This document shows positions 23,294-35,259 of a stretch of DNA of 64,000 nt, piece by piece. The stretch covers positions 1,364,001-1,428,000 of the forward strand of contig JABMLP010000007.1 of the NCBI GenBank assembly GCA_013176395.1. The letters are read 5' to 3'. The first letter of the stretch is position 1; each line of letters starts with the position of its first letter. Made by a program: the position numbers and the translations under genes. This DNA comes from Venturia oleaginea (Eukaryota; Ascomycota; Dothideomycetes; Venturiales; Venturiaceae). The notes beneath the pieces are model-generated. The model saw nothing but the letters and a program-made list of their open reading frames with translations. It was not told the DNA's origin and searched no databases.

Positions 23294-26200
23294 ATGGCAT
23301 CGAGTCCGTCTATACCTTTGAGATTCGAAGGGGGGGACACACCACCGCCACCACCCATTCGCAAACGGCACAGCTCTTCGTCGAACGTACGATTTGCTCT
23401 TCATGACAACAGCACCAGCAACTCATTCGATTCCACTGCCTCGAGTGCTAGAGACAAGCATGAAGTTGTAGGTAATACAGGCCTGAAGTAACGATGGCTG
23501 CTGATGTGCTTGATCAGACAGTCAAGTTTTTAGCAAAGAAATGTCAGCAGGCGAAATGGCTGGAACCACCAGAGGACGAATTTGGTGTTGTCGATGGCGA
23601 TTCTTCGAGAGGGCTGGGGGTGATGCTGAGAAGACCGGACGGCCTCTACACCTCCGATCCTGCAAGCCTTAGCACCGATGTCTTGAGCGCCGTGGAAAGA
23701 TTGGGCGCGGTGGTGACTTTCACAATGAGTTCAGAAATCGTCTGGTCTTTGGAGACGGAGAAAATAACGCCATTGATGACGGAGCTTATTCTCGATAAGT
23801 CTGGATCAGTCTTACCCATCGCCCGATCAGTACGAGACATCGGCACGCCTAGATGCGTAGCCACAAGGGAATCATACGTGTGTTACTGTCGGCAAGAGAG
23901 GTTTATCCTGATTTGGGCATCAACTGTTCCTAACATCCTGACGCATGGCAACGACGTGGAGACGACGCTGCTGGGGCTGGTGAGTGTGAACTACTTAATA
24001 GTCCATCGGCTCGTACTGACGTCTTGCAGCTGTGGGACAGCCAAATAGCGGTGCCCGAAGTAACGAACCCACATCGAACTTCGAGGCACTCTGCTGGACT
24101 TGTACCGCAGCAAAGAAGTTCTTTCCGGTCATCTGTGCATCACTCGGACGCGGCAACAAACGAGAAACTGAGCATCGTCCATGCGGCGATAGAAAAGGAA
24201 GAGGCAGGCCACAAACGTAAGTGTCTACCAATGATGGGAAAAGAAGGTATCTTGAGGACTGACTGTTCCTAGACTTTGATCCTGAGAAGAATGTCGATTC
24301 TGATTTGGACAGGCCTTTTCTACTCAGACATGCAATGATGATTGGGCTAGCAATGGTGGGTTTCGGTCCGCTTTGGCAGCGTCGAGTTGCTGATCGGTGT
24401 ATAGGTCTTCGTCATCGTGGTAGAGATGGCCTGTGTCGCGAGACTTCTGACTGAGATTCGTCTGGACGGTCAGATGGTTCGACCAGCGCTTGTGGCAATG
24501 ATTCCTCTGTTCGCCACCTTCTCGCTGTTCTTCATGATTGTCATAACGGGGTCGCTTTTCCAGCTCTTCGGCCCAATGCCAGAATCCAACAGCCGATTCT
24601 ATTCATGTGAGTTTGGCCAGTCATCTTCTTTGTTGGACCACGTTCATCTCGATGGTGACATGCGGAAAAGATGATGAAAGTCAATCGGTGACAATGTTGA
24701 TGTCGAAGTTGAGGTTGAGGTTGATGATTGTTTGCGAAGAATCAGAGGGGTCCACTAAAATTAGCGGGCTGCTTTCCCCACTCTGAGCTTGATCCTGGAA
24801 CTTCTTCATCAAACAACATCTTCACCCTTATCAACTCAACCTGATGTCTCTCGAGCATTTCCAGATACTAATGCTGTACCAGGTATCGCGCCTAAGCTTG
24901 GGCGATTCCCCGACTATGAGCTGCCTCACATTACGATTCAGATGCCCGTCTACAAAGAAGGATTGAAGAATGTCATTATTCCCTCTATCAATTCGCTTGT
25001 CGCGGCTATCAAGCACTACGAAGCGCAGGGCGGCGCTGCGAGCATCTTTTTGAATGATGATGGCATGCAATTGGTTTCTGCCGACCAAGCTGAAGCAAGA
25101 AAAGCCTTTTACGACCTCCATCATATCGCTTACGCAAGTCGCCCACCTCATAATGTCTCCTTCAATGACGAGAAGGGCAAAGCAAAGCCTCTAGCAAAGG
25201 ATGACCCCAACTATTTTGAGCGCAAGGGCCAGTTTAAAAAGGCCAGCAACATGAATTACTGCTTGGACTTCTCCCTGCGAGTTGAAGGAGAGTTTGAAAA
25301 CTTACTCTGGGAAACAGGTCAGGCGCGGAATTGCCTTCCGGAGAGTTTTACCGTAGATGAGGAGATGGGCATATACGACACGGCCCGTGATAATGTTGTC
25401 GAAACTGACCGAGGACGAACCTGGGCAGACGGTGACTGTCGCATTGGCGAAGTAATACTGATTATTGACAGCGATACGAGAGTGCCAGAAGATTGCTTGA
25501 TTTACGCTGCGCTGGAAATGCACGAAAGCCCTGAGGTAGCCTTGCTTCAGGTTTGTTTGAGCCATGTAATACGTAACGTGGAATATTTGACTGACTCGCA
25601 CAAAAGCATGCGTCAGGAATCATGCAAGTCGTGAACAACGTGTTCGAGAACAGGATTACTTACTTCACCAACCTGATCTACACATCGATCCAATTTGCTG
25701 CTGGTAGTAGGGACTGTGCTCCATTCGTGGGCCATAATACATTCATCAGTAGGTCAAGAGACTTGCAGCTGATTATGGCCTGTCACTAATTGCAGAAAGG
25801 ATGGAAAGCCATCCAAAGTATAGCCCAAAGAGATCCAGACACTGGACGAATCCTGTTCTGGTCCGAGTCACACGTGCCCGAGGACTTCGACGTCTCCCTA
25901 CGCCTCCAGATGGCGGGCTTTATCGGCAGGCTCGCAACTTATCACAACGGTGGTTTCCAGGAAGGCGTTTCTCTTACTATATATGGTATTTACAAACCAT
26001 CCCATGTCTTACTTTTCGTACTAATGATCCCGTCAGACGAGCTTGCACGCTGGGAGAAATACGCGTATGGATGCAACGAAGTGGTATTCAATCCTTTGAT
26101 CTATTGACCGAGAAGAGGACCTTTCACCAAGCTCTTTATCAAATTCCTCTGCTCAAACATCAAAGTATGTATTCTGACGTCTTCAGTCTTGCCGAGGTTC

Positions 26201-26958
26201 GTTGCTCATAATCACAAGATCACTTCTAAAATGACCATATTCGCTTACATTTTCACCTACTACGCCATTGCGAGCGCTATACCCCTGACGCTGGTTAACT
26301 ACTGCGTCTCTGGATGGTTCAACGCAGATCTCGACTAGTTTTACCTCACAAGCTGGAAAATCTTTGTCGGCATGGCCGTGGTATGCACTCGTATTGCCTT
26401 GTGAGTGAGCTCACATAAGCGCTCTTGCTAAGCACTGGAATAGGTCTTCAATGTTCTTTCGCCAACAGCATTTGCGATGCTGAGGCATAGACTAGGCCAA
26501 ACCACATTCTTCATCTCCCTTCTGGAAACAGCCAAATGGACACACCAATGTTTCTCATTTTCTTCGGAGGTACTCAGCGACCGTATACTTAACATAAACC
26601 TTTCTAACCCGTATAGGTTTATCCTGGCATCTTTCCATGGCCATCCTCTGCCATTTCTTGAGCATAAAGATGGAGTGGACAACAACAGCAAAAGAGCTCG
26701 AGGAGCATGGCTTCAGAGCTGGACTTGATAGGATTGCCAGAGATTTCAAGAGCATATATCTCTTCCTAGTCCCCGTCGCTGGCGGTATGATTTACCTCGC
26801 TCTTTATGCTCCGAGGGGCTGGAGGATCAATGACTTTGCTGCAATTGTACCTTTGGCAAACCAAATTGGCTGTCACGCATTATTGCCTGTAAGTTTCTAA
26901 TAACAGTGTAGTAGCAATGACTAACATACCGACTCAGTTTGTACTTGGTCTCTTCTAG
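23294..26958 (+). pseudogene. GT2-family glycosyltransferase with two in-frame stops
   Basis: About ten exons specify a multi-pass glycosyltransferase of the fungal GT2 group. The cytosolic N-terminus has a poly-Pro patch (DTPPPPPIRKRHSSS), then VKFLAKKCQQAKWL and a membrane region (ALVAMIPLFATFSLFFMIVI). The catalytic domain shows HITIQMPVYKEGL, FLNDDGMQL, the metal-binding IIDSDTRVPEDC, the acceptor-site PEDFDVSLRLQMAG and the region RWEKYAYGCNEVVFNPLIY. Further membrane helices follow (IYLFLVPVAGGMIYLALY). TGA at about 26105 replaces an expected Trp after NPLIY, and TAG at about 26337 replaces an expected Gln after NADLD. Both lie in otherwise well preserved sequence. The exon join near 24780 is also unclear. 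Intact relatives act in cell-surface polysaccharide synthesis and hyphal growth on solid surfaces. Confidence 0.8.
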
Positions 26959-27176
26959 GTGCATCCGTTTCCTTCTGCCGCATTTGTACCAACAGAAATC
27001 TGTACGACTATCGGGGGAACGCTTCATGAATCAAGGCTTCGCTGATAGCCAAGCCGGACCCCTTTTCCATTCCTTAATATAGTTGTAATATAACGTGAGC
27101 AGTGGTCTTCAATGGTTGACAATAATGCACATAATCTTCGGTCTATTCGCATAAAATGATAGGTTGACTCTAAAAG

Positions 27177-27345
27177 AATAATAATCAGATTTAACGTGGT
27201 ATGTAATGGCTGCTGTGCCGTGTGCCCACAATCTCTATCTACAATCGCAAAAACCCAACTCTCTGGGATGAAAAAGCCTCTCGGATCTATCCTGAGCGGA
27301 ATCCATACGGTGCGTAAGGGGGCCATCAACGGTCCGGTCCCTTCA
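27177..27345 (-). repeat. LINE 3' terminal fragment, minus copy
   Basis: Read on the minus strand, this matches the 3' end of the LINE fragment at 35100-35252. The shared core includes CCCAGAGAGTTGGGTTTTTG and ATTGTGGGCACACGGCACA, ending in AAATCTGATTATTATT. Differences between the copies are mostly transitions. Only the 3' untranslated end is present, as expected for a 5'-truncated non-LTR retrotransposon insertion. Confidence 0.7.
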
Positions 27346-27399
27346 CTATCTTGACGTCTCTCGACTTGGCCGTACACCTACTCTTACTATGCCCCCTAC

Positions 27400-29080
27400 G
27401 TTACTACCCGGGTCATCTATCCTACTCCCGCCAGTACAGCTCCTCTACGGCTCCTAAGCCGTGTCCTCTGCCTTAAATCTGCTGTCGTTTCACATGAGAA
27501 CCGTCATGTACGGATATTTCCTATCCCCCGTATATACCATGCCTTAACCTGCCGTGGTCCGTTGTCCCCCAACTCACATCACCAGAATACTCTCCTACCC
27601 TTAACCTGCCCTTTTTCTCTCTATCACCCCTGCCCTTTGTCCCTGTACCGGGGGTGATCCTCCTCCTCCCCGCTCACTTTTTGATGTTACCCTGCCCTTT
27701 TTCCTTCTCCTCCTACCCTTTACCTTCTCTATTCTGCTCACTTTTCGATGTTGCCCTGCCCTTTATCCTCCAGCTCCTGTTGCGGCCCCTTTGGACTCTC
27801 GCGCCATCGTTGGTGGTAGGTGAGGTGATGTCTCTTCAGACTTTTGCGTAGTAGGTAAGGTAGGTGAGGTGGAGTCTCTTCAGACTATTGCGGAGGAGGT
27901 ATCGGTACACGCCCGGTACGGGGTAGTTGAGGTGGTGTAGGAAGTAGGTAAGGTAGTAGTCGTAGTTAAGAATTTTGGACTCTTTGTGCGGCCTTGGCGG
28001 GACTTGAACTCCTCCGACTCGGTGCCAGCGTGGTACTTCCAGTATATGTTGCTCTTCGTGTAATCGCTGTATTGCCATCTCTTACTACGTACTGAGTTTT
28101 CCCTGTGTCCAGAAGCATCGCTCGTGGTGGGGTAGAGTCCGCTCTACCAGGCAAACCATCACGACGTGCCGTCCGATGCCCGTGGAGGGTGAGTCCACAG
28201 ACAGTGATTTCCATCGGCTCTCCCATCATCGTCGAGACGATATGGAAGGTCCGTAGCCTCCGCCTCGTACAGGCTAGAAATTCGACTTTGGAGGCCTGAC
28301 TATAAAATAAGGTCGAAATGAGCAGTTCTTTCGACATGATTCACCCGCCAAAACGCCCAGCAACCCTGATGATCGACGATCCTCGGGCCTGTCCTCGCAC
28401 CAATCGTTGCACGCTTCTTTCAAATAGCGGAGATGCAGGGCGTTCTTTTTGAAAGCACGAAGAAGTCGAACGAAGTCCACGGAAAGACCCGCTGTCCTGC
28501 ATGGCGATCTGGAGGACCGATTTGTGTTTCACTCGTGGGAGGCGCTCTGGGGTTTCCTCAATCGCATACTTTTACAGGGAAGACCTGGAGCTAGACGTGT
28601 GAATCCCATAAGACAGCTACACCACAATCAACAGTGCATTTCCGATTTTCAGGGTTTGAGGCCATCTCACACGGCACACGACTGATGCCCTCACCCACAC
28701 GCTCAGCTCGGTCGTTGGTCAGTTCATCTGAACGGATTGATTTCTCTTCGTCATCCTGCAGCATTTTTGTTCCCTACTATTGTAGTATCAGTGATTGTAT
28801 GATCTTCCACGCTTGATAAGATCTTGACCTCTGTGCCGGGTCATGCACCCATCGTACCCGCAACCCCATCGTCTTGCTGCTCCAATCATGTGCTTCCATT
28901 GTGATGCCAAATTATTGGCCAAAAATGTTTATCTACGCCTTCAAAAGTGCTTGCGTTGAGTGCTTGTGTTGACAATGCCCAGGTGGCTTGATGCTTCTTT
29001 ACGCCTTCAGAAGAGCTTGCCGTGAGGAAGTCCGGGTGGCTTGATGCTTAATCTCATGTGAAGGCCGTGTATGGGCAACA
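27400..29080. other. Low-complexity, repeat-rich region without clear genes
   Basis: The section from 27560 to 27780 is strongly pyrimidine-biased, and a roughly 70 bp unit (CACTTTT-GATGTT-CCCTGCCCTTT) occurs twice. At 27820-27900 the sequence GGTAGGTGAGGTG plus GTCTCTTCAGACT occurs twice. At 28933-29051 a segment from TACGCCTTC to GGTGGCTTGATGCTT is repeated. Short frames on both strands carry no recognisable motif. This looks like decayed repeat DNA. Confidence 0.45.
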
Positions 29081-29087
29081 AGCTTGG

Positions 29088-29220
29088 CTTGCGAAAAAGG
29101 ACCGGAGAAGCTATTGCTGACTCTGGAGCCTTTCATTGGCCAGAAAGCGATAGACTTGCGAAAAAGGACCGGAGAAGCTATTGTGATTCTGGAGCCTTTC
29201 ATTGGCCAGAAAGCGATAGA
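29088..29220. repeat. 67 bp direct tandem repeat, two copies
   Basis: Two adjacent copies (29088-29154 and 29155-29220) share CTTGCGAAAAAGGACCGGAG at their start and CCTTTCATTGGCCAGAAAGC near their end. They differ by a small indel around the middle. The high identity indicates a recent local duplication. Confidence 0.9.
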
Positions 29221-29229
29221 TAGAGCTAG

Positions 29230-30308
29230 TGTAGGCGAGTGGAGACGGTGGGATTTTCCCAGACGCTCAATCAAACGCTCAACAACTCGCACCCTCAGCC
29301 CTCTACGTCGCCCGACGCCAAAGACGGCACTTCTGGCGACAACTCAACTAAAACCACAGCGACTAGATTCTTGCGGGACCGAGATCTCCAGTGCCTCTCG
29401 TGAATCGATGGAGAGCTTCGTACACCACGAGATAAGGTATCTCGAGCTTCGAAAAGGCGTTTCGCCAGGTCGTGGTGTGGGTGTGCTGTGGCTGTCGACA
29501 TTGATTTCGAAGTCCGGGGCATCGAAATATCATCAATGCCATCCCAGCGCATACTGTACAAACCGCGGAGAAGGATCAGAAGGCCATACATTAACGAACA
29601 GTTGTTCGACAAGTGATGCCTAGGCGTCAAAGATAAGCATTCCGAGCCCATTGGCAGAAGCTTACACGAATGAGAGGTAAGCTTTCGATAAGCAACTGCA
29701 CATCTCTTAACCGTTTAGCCCGTCAACATCCAATTGTTCCTATCACGCTCCTGCTGTGCGATGATGTCTTCTATGTTTGATTGCGTACTATGGCACGGCG
29801 GGCGATAAAGACATGGTTCTCCTGAAGGCTATCCTACTCCATTGTCTTGCCTTGATCGAGGAGATGCAGTCCTCCGTCCTCGACGCTTCAGCCTGAGAAG
29901 CATTTTCAGCTGCCCAAACATGTCGAGAAGGGACTCCAAGCGCCCCATGTGGCCTCTCTTTTCGACAAAAATACCGCCGATCGCGTCCAGAACCTAGGAT
30001 GCTAATGATAGATCCCGGCCACTGATCGACTCTACTACTTGCGTGGACTTCTTTCGTGCGTCTGGAAAATAGTTTTGGTCATCCCGCCGGAGATGTAGAC
30101 TACACCTTGGAGTATGTCTCTCAGTCTTGATAGATATTGGATAGATATAACACCGCCTTGCAGTCTCCTGAACACTATCTCCCTCAAGCTTCTTCCATCC
30201 AATCTTTCCAAACGTCTGTTCCATCAGAGAACTGTTGACTTCGAGCGCGTCTGAGCTTATTCTTCTTTGGGACATTTACCCCGGATTCCTTTCGCTCACA
30301 ACTACAAC
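29230..30308. other. Upstream region of nitrate transporter
   Basis: No convincing gene is present. A plus-strand frame at 29084-29623 lacks an early ATG and any domain. The region includes the presumed promoter of the transporter. Confidence 0.4.
29686..29808. promoter_or_regulatory. Two GATA-factor-like sites upstream of nitrate transporter
   Basis: CGATAA occurs at 29686-29691 and 29803-29808, matching the HGATAR core bound by AreA-type nitrogen regulators. Clustered sites of this kind are common before nitrate assimilation genes. Such hexamers also occur by chance, so this is only suggestive. No perfect NirA-type site was found. Confidence 0.3.
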
Positions 30309-32008
30309 ATGTTTTCTCCAGCATCACTATGGCAGGCGCCATTAGTCAACCCGGTCAACAAGAAGGCCAGGACCATTCCTATTTTTAACCCTTTCAACGT
30401 GTACGGACGAGTATTCTTCTTCTCGTGGTTTGGTTTCATGATCGCTTTCTGGTCGTGGTATGCCTTCCCACCACTCTTGGAAGACGTGATCGCAAAGGAC
30501 TTGAAGTTGAAGCAATACCAAATCGCGAACTCTAACATCATCTCTCTCGTCGCTACGTAAGCACACCTGTATTCAACAAACATTCTCCATTTCGCTAACA
30601 TGGGTCTTGTAGACTTCTCATCCGTCTCGTTGCTGGACCTATGTGCGATCTTATCGGCCCACGCTATACATTTGCCGGATGTTTGCTCGCTGGGGCAATC
30701 CCAACATTCCTTGCTGGTACTGTCAATACCGCCTCTGGTCTCATGGCTCTACGATTCTTCATCGGTATCTTGGGTGGCAGCTTTGTCCCTTGCCAGGTCT
30801 GGTCTACTGGCTTCTTCGACAAGAATATCGTCGGAACTGCCAATTCCTTCACTGGTGGTCTCGGTAATGCCGGTGGTGGTAAGTATTCTATGTATGACAT
30901 TTGCGACGTTTAGACTGATTACGATTTAGGAATCACTTACTTCGTTATGCCTGCTGTATTCAACTCCCTTGTTAGCGATGGACTACGACCACATGTAGCC
31001 TGGCGCGTTGCATTCATCGTCCCTGGCATTTTGATCGTCTCCACCGCTCTTGCTCTCGTCGTTTTCTGTCAAGATTGCCCAACTGGCAGATGGGCCGACC
31101 GCCAGGCTTACGCCGACCGAGCTCTTCAGGAACACAAGGTCGATGGAGGCGTCGTTGCTGTCCCAGGCGAAATCAGCGCTACTCGCGATTCTTGTTCGGG
31201 CAGCTTGGAGAAGAAGCCCATGAACGACGAAGACAAGCCATACAACGATCATGAGGCCCACATCGGTGCCGAGCAGATGGTCGAAGCGGCCAAGGGTGAA
31301 GTCGTGCAAAAGCCAACCTTCAAGGACATGTTCAAAGTTGTCTTCTCCCCCCAGACCTTCGTCACTGGCGTTTGCTACTTCTGCACCTTCGGCGCCGAAT
31401 TATCCATCAACAGTATCCTCGGAAACTACTACGCACGCAATTTCCCTCACCTGACTCTCCAAGACCGTGGCAACTGGGCCGCCATGTTCGGCTTGCTGAA
31501 CGTCGTCTTCCGACCTCTTGGCGGCATGTTGGCTGATTACGTTTTCAAGAAAACTAACAGCGTTTGGGCCAAGCGTGTTCTACTCCACACATATGGTGTC
31601 ATCACCGGTGTTTTCCTGATCGTCATCGGAGTAGTCAATTCGCACGACGAGAACACGATGTTCGGCCTCATCGCTGGTCTGGCTTTCTTCCTCGAGGGTT
31701 GCAACGGGTTGAACTTTGCCTATGTGCCTCACGTCCATCCTCAAGCCAATGGAGTTGTTTCTGGGTTCACTGGTGCTTGCGGTAACTTGGGTGGTATTGT
31801 GAGCCTCCTCACAGCCTGTCGTCGCAATCGAGCAATTTTCTAACATTTATTCTAGATCTTCGCCATCATCTTCCGCTTCAACACTATCAAGGGTGGTGGC
31901 AGCAACTTCCCCAGGGTGTTCTGGATCATCGGTATCATCACTATTAGCATGAACGTCGCTGTCTCTTGGATCAAGCCAATTCCCAAAGGTCAACTCGGTG
32001 GTCACTAG
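30309..32008 (+). CDS. High-affinity nitrate transporter, NNP/MFS family
   Basis: Four exons (about 30309-30556, 30613-30878, 30930-31798, 31856-32008) encode 511 residues with roughly twelve membrane helices. The protein starts [20 protein letters not shown]. The first helix region is [20 protein letters not shown]. The nitrate signatures are both seen: [20 protein letters not shown] and [12 protein letters not shown], along with the MFS loop [12 protein letters not shown] large hydrophilic loop between helices 6 and 7 (about residues 230-300) is characteristic of fungal CrnA/NrtA proteins. The product would import nitrate across the plasma membrane for assimilation. No nitrate or nitrite reductase gene lies nearby in this window. 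All introns have normal borders, and the ATG was preferred over upstream non-ATG extension. Confidence 0.93.
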
Positions 32009-32888
32009 ATCTTATTCTTGGTTCGATTTCCGTTTTGATGTTTGCACGACGCTCATGTACAAATAATGCATTGAAAGGGAGGTTTGTTAATTTTTTGAGA
32101 TACCAATGAGCGTAGATGATAGACGAGGGGAAAAGCAGTTGTCAGTATTACATATCAGAGGAACCTTCATTGACTCCTGTCCACTTGATCTGGGCGTAGC
32201 TAGTTTTCTTTCCGTTTCATTTTCCACAATATAGGAAGTTGCTTATTCTGCTCCATTCCTTGATTTCTATACTCTCCACTGTGCCAGCATCCACCATATT
32301 GAGAAACACGAGTTTGGACAGATTATACAGATGACGACGACTGTGGAGCTGCATACTTAGTTTGTCAATCTCCTTATCACTCAATCAAATATCTACAAGT
32401 CTAAAGAGTATATCTCGCCAAGGCTGAACAGAGTGAAAGCAATCTTGAACAAGCAAAAATGTACATCAAGATTTTTTGGAACCGACGAAGCTAGAGCTCA
32501 AAATGGAGATGGCCATCGTCAAAGTTCGTAAAATAATCATCAATGTGTGAAGTGAGCTATTGGGTCTCAGGAAGTAATAAAATGTCCTTTGGATATTGAA
32601 GTATCATTTAAACCTCTTAAGTCGATGTCGATATCGATTCCTGGCGATTTCATTCTGACGAAGGAATTCGCCAGGAATTTCTCGCAATTGCTATTAATTT
32701 GGATATTTTCCATTCTTCCCGATATGCATATCTCAAAAGTGCATGTTTTGAGAGGATGCAAAATAATACGTCATAACGCATCATAACATTCTGAGCTCCA
32801 CCACAGCGTGGGACAAAATCTTGCAACTCGTGGAACCTCTCTGCACACCACTTCAAACACCCCAAAAACAAGACACCTCACAATCATC
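32009..32888. other. Intergenic, no gene
   Basis: No coding signal is seen. A small hairpin is possible at about 32637-32680, where ATTCCTGGCGA and TCGCCAGGAAT face each other around a 20 bp loop. Confidence 0.45.
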
Positions 32889-33279
32889 ATGTACCGCTCA
32901 GTAATCCTCCGTCAAACCCGCTACTTCAGCACAACTCCCCGGTTCCAGAAGAGCGCCGTCGATGTCGGAAAGGACGCGTTAAAGAAGGTCGACCGTGTTG
33001 TCTCGGACACTCTAGTTGGCGCCATCGAGACAGGAGGTGAGTTTGCTTACTGACGTCGTTTCAAACACCTACTAATCCATCAACACAGAAAACGTCGCAC
33101 AAAAGACCAAGGAAACAGTCGGATCGGATGCCTCAGAGGTCAAGGCCAATGCAAACGAGGCTGTGGGACAGGCGAAGGGCAAGGCCTCGGAATTGACCGG
33201 CGAGGCTAAGGGCAAGGCCAACGAGCTATCCGGAAAGGCAAAGGGTGCTGCTGAGGAGGCGAAGGCAAAGGCTTCATAA
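32889..33279 (+). CDS. Small mitochondrial LEA-like protein
   Basis: Two exons (about 32889-33036 and 33089-33279) give 112 residues. The N-terminus MYRSVILRQTRYFSTTPRFQ looks like a mitochondrial presequence, rich in Arg, Ser and Thr, with the FSTT pattern common at fungal import sites. The rest is an Ala/Lys/Glu-rich amphipathic helix with repeats such as EAVGQAKGKASELTGEAKGK, resembling group 3 LEA and CsbD-like stress proteins. Such proteins are thought to protect membranes or proteins during desiccation. The name is inferred from composition and repeat pattern, not from a catalytic motif. Confidence 0.75.
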
Positions 33280-34120
33280 ACAAAGAATGATAGGAATGAA
33301 GGAATGGATCGAAATGGCGTCGAATTGTGATTGAGAGGAAATTGCATAATTGAGATCAGTATTGCAAAACCTCCTGCAAGTTTGCATTCATCGCTCTTGA
33401 TACGATGAAGATTCTCGAAGCTAACTTTGGATCATTGTTGTCGGTTGTTTCGACTCCTACCTTCTCGCTCAACTGGTAGTATCGTTTCAACCGAGACTGC
33501 GACTTCTCGTCCTCGCCGCTCGCTCAAAGATATTCTCCACATTGCCCGTTTGTTTGGACATCGTTCTCATCGCAGGGTCCAAACAATGGTCGTATCTCAG
33601 AAAGTGTTAATCATCTTCATATTGGTCTTGTTAGTTTGCATGCTGTCTTCTTCTGTTGCCTCCGCCTCTTACTCTCCTCTGTCGCGTACAATCAATCAGC
33701 CCACGAGACAGCCGCGTTTTATCCGAGATGCCTTCCCAGCACCTCTGCTGCGTCAACTCCCTCTTAGCGAACACTGATGACAACGCATGAGAGAAATGGT
33801 CCATCGAAAAACACTTATCTGGCCAAGTCAGCAAGAAGCTGGCAACGCGCGTCGCCTTCCATCGCCAGATCTTTGACGTACCAGCCATGTATGCGTACAA
33901 CACGCACAAGAATCCTAGGAATTATCTGTCGATGTACCAAATGGACTCGAAGAGCGATGTGACCAACATTTCGCCACCAAAGGACGGAATTGCTGAGAAC
34001 GGAGAGTTTGACGCAAGGAATTACGATCTGATTCAAGAGTGTGACCCTAGGGCTGTACATCCCCCTCTACCTAATGCGAGTCTCAGAAACACACGTTCAC
34101 CTCGGTATTAGCATTGGAGG
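33280..34120. other. Intergenic, no supported gene
   Basis: A frame at 33427-33777 contains a hydrophobic segment (VLIIFILVLLVCMLSSSVAS) that could be a signal anchor, but its upstream part and missing homology leave it unconvincing. The right end runs into the LINE fragment. Confidence 0.4.
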
Positions 34121-35252
34121 GCAAGGTGAGAGGAGAAGAGAAGGAATAAGGCCGGTACGACTTGGTCTAAGGAGTGGGAGGACGCGACACTGGGACTGTA
34201 CGATGGCCTCACGAAACTTGAAGCTACAGCGGTGTTTTTGATGAGAACAGAGGTATTGGGACTCCGGTCCTGGCTGGCAGCGATACATGTGCCAGGGATA
34301 ACCCCGGAATGCGCGTGTGGATGGCGACACCAGACACTAATCCATGTATTCGACTTCTGCCCCAGATAAAATAGAGACCATCTGAGGAGCGAGACTGGCA
34401 CAACATCGATATGTACGGTACTCAATACTAGCAAGGGATGCAAGGCTGCTGCTAGGTGGATGCTCGACAATAATATCCTGCCCTATCTTACCTTGGCAAA
34501 CAACGCACAAAAGGAGGACAGGTCAAACTTCTCCGCGGCGCCGCGCCTGGTGGGGAGAGTTGAGTAAGAAGACACAGGATAGGAGGGGGGACGAGCAGAG
34601 ACTACAGACGGGAAGGAGGAGAAGCTGAAGTTAGAAATGAGCGGAATTCCCGAACCATGGACGGTACAAACACCGTCCATCAGTACGAACTCCAGCCAAC
34701 CAGGAGGAAGCGTTGGAGAGCTGAAGGTGCGATGAGGGTCTTGAGGAGGGACTGAGGAGAGAAGAGGAGGTGTGGACTGAAGATTGCTGTGAGGTGAAGG
34801 AGGGAGGAGAGATTGGGGTGGAAGTTGTTTATTTATTAACGGCGCGTTACCAGGGCGCGCCGTGTCCTTTACCACGCCCTCACCTGGACTCTCAATGGTT
34901 GGGTCCTCACGATGCTTGGCATATTGGATCCTGGTGTTGTAAAAATCCTGGACCCTGGATTTACAAAAACGATGGGCAACTCGGAATCTGGACAACACCG
35001 GACCCGGAACAGAGGATTGGGAGCATCAGGACCGGAGGGTGTCTTATACTGACCGCAGTATAATATACGACTCGGGTAGTGAATGGGGGGGCATAGTTCG
35101 ACGGCGCCGGTCCATGGATGGGGCGCGGTCTGGAAAGTGACGAAAGGCTTTTTTATCCCAGAGAGTTGGGTTTTTGCAATTGTAGATAGAGATTGTGGGC
35201 ACACGGCACATACGCCATTACATACCACGTAAAATCTGATTATTATTATTAT
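34120..35252 (+). mobile_element. LINE-type retrotransposon 3' end, degraded
   Basis: The frame KAGTTWSKEWEDATLGLYDG, LTKLEATAVFLMRTEVLGLR and the zinc-binding pattern ECACGWRHQTLIHVFDFCP match the C-terminal end of fungal LINE reverse transcriptase proteins, beyond RNase H. It continues after an in-frame TAA as AARWMLDNNILPYLTLANNA. A GC-rich 3' untranslated part follows and ends in AAATCTGATTATTATTATTATT-like repeats, the simple tail of a non-LTR element. The reverse transcriptase domain itself is absent, so this is a 5'-truncated dead copy. Its terminal 150 bp reappear at 27.2 kb in opposite orientation. Confidence 0.75.
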
Positions 35253-35259
35253 TGACCTC

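Noticed and set aside
27560..27780. Possible CRISPR-like or satellite array in pyrimidine-rich repeats
   Set aside because: Only two imperfect copies without regular spacers; eukaryotic low-complexity DNA.
29084..29623. 179-codon frame containing the tandem repeat
   Set aside because: Begins at TTG, no early ATG, no family motif; the repeat length is not a multiple of coding need in both copies.
33427..33777. Possible small secreted protein
   Set aside because: Hydrophobic segment is internal, not at the start, and upstream sequence lacks a good ATG context; support too weak.
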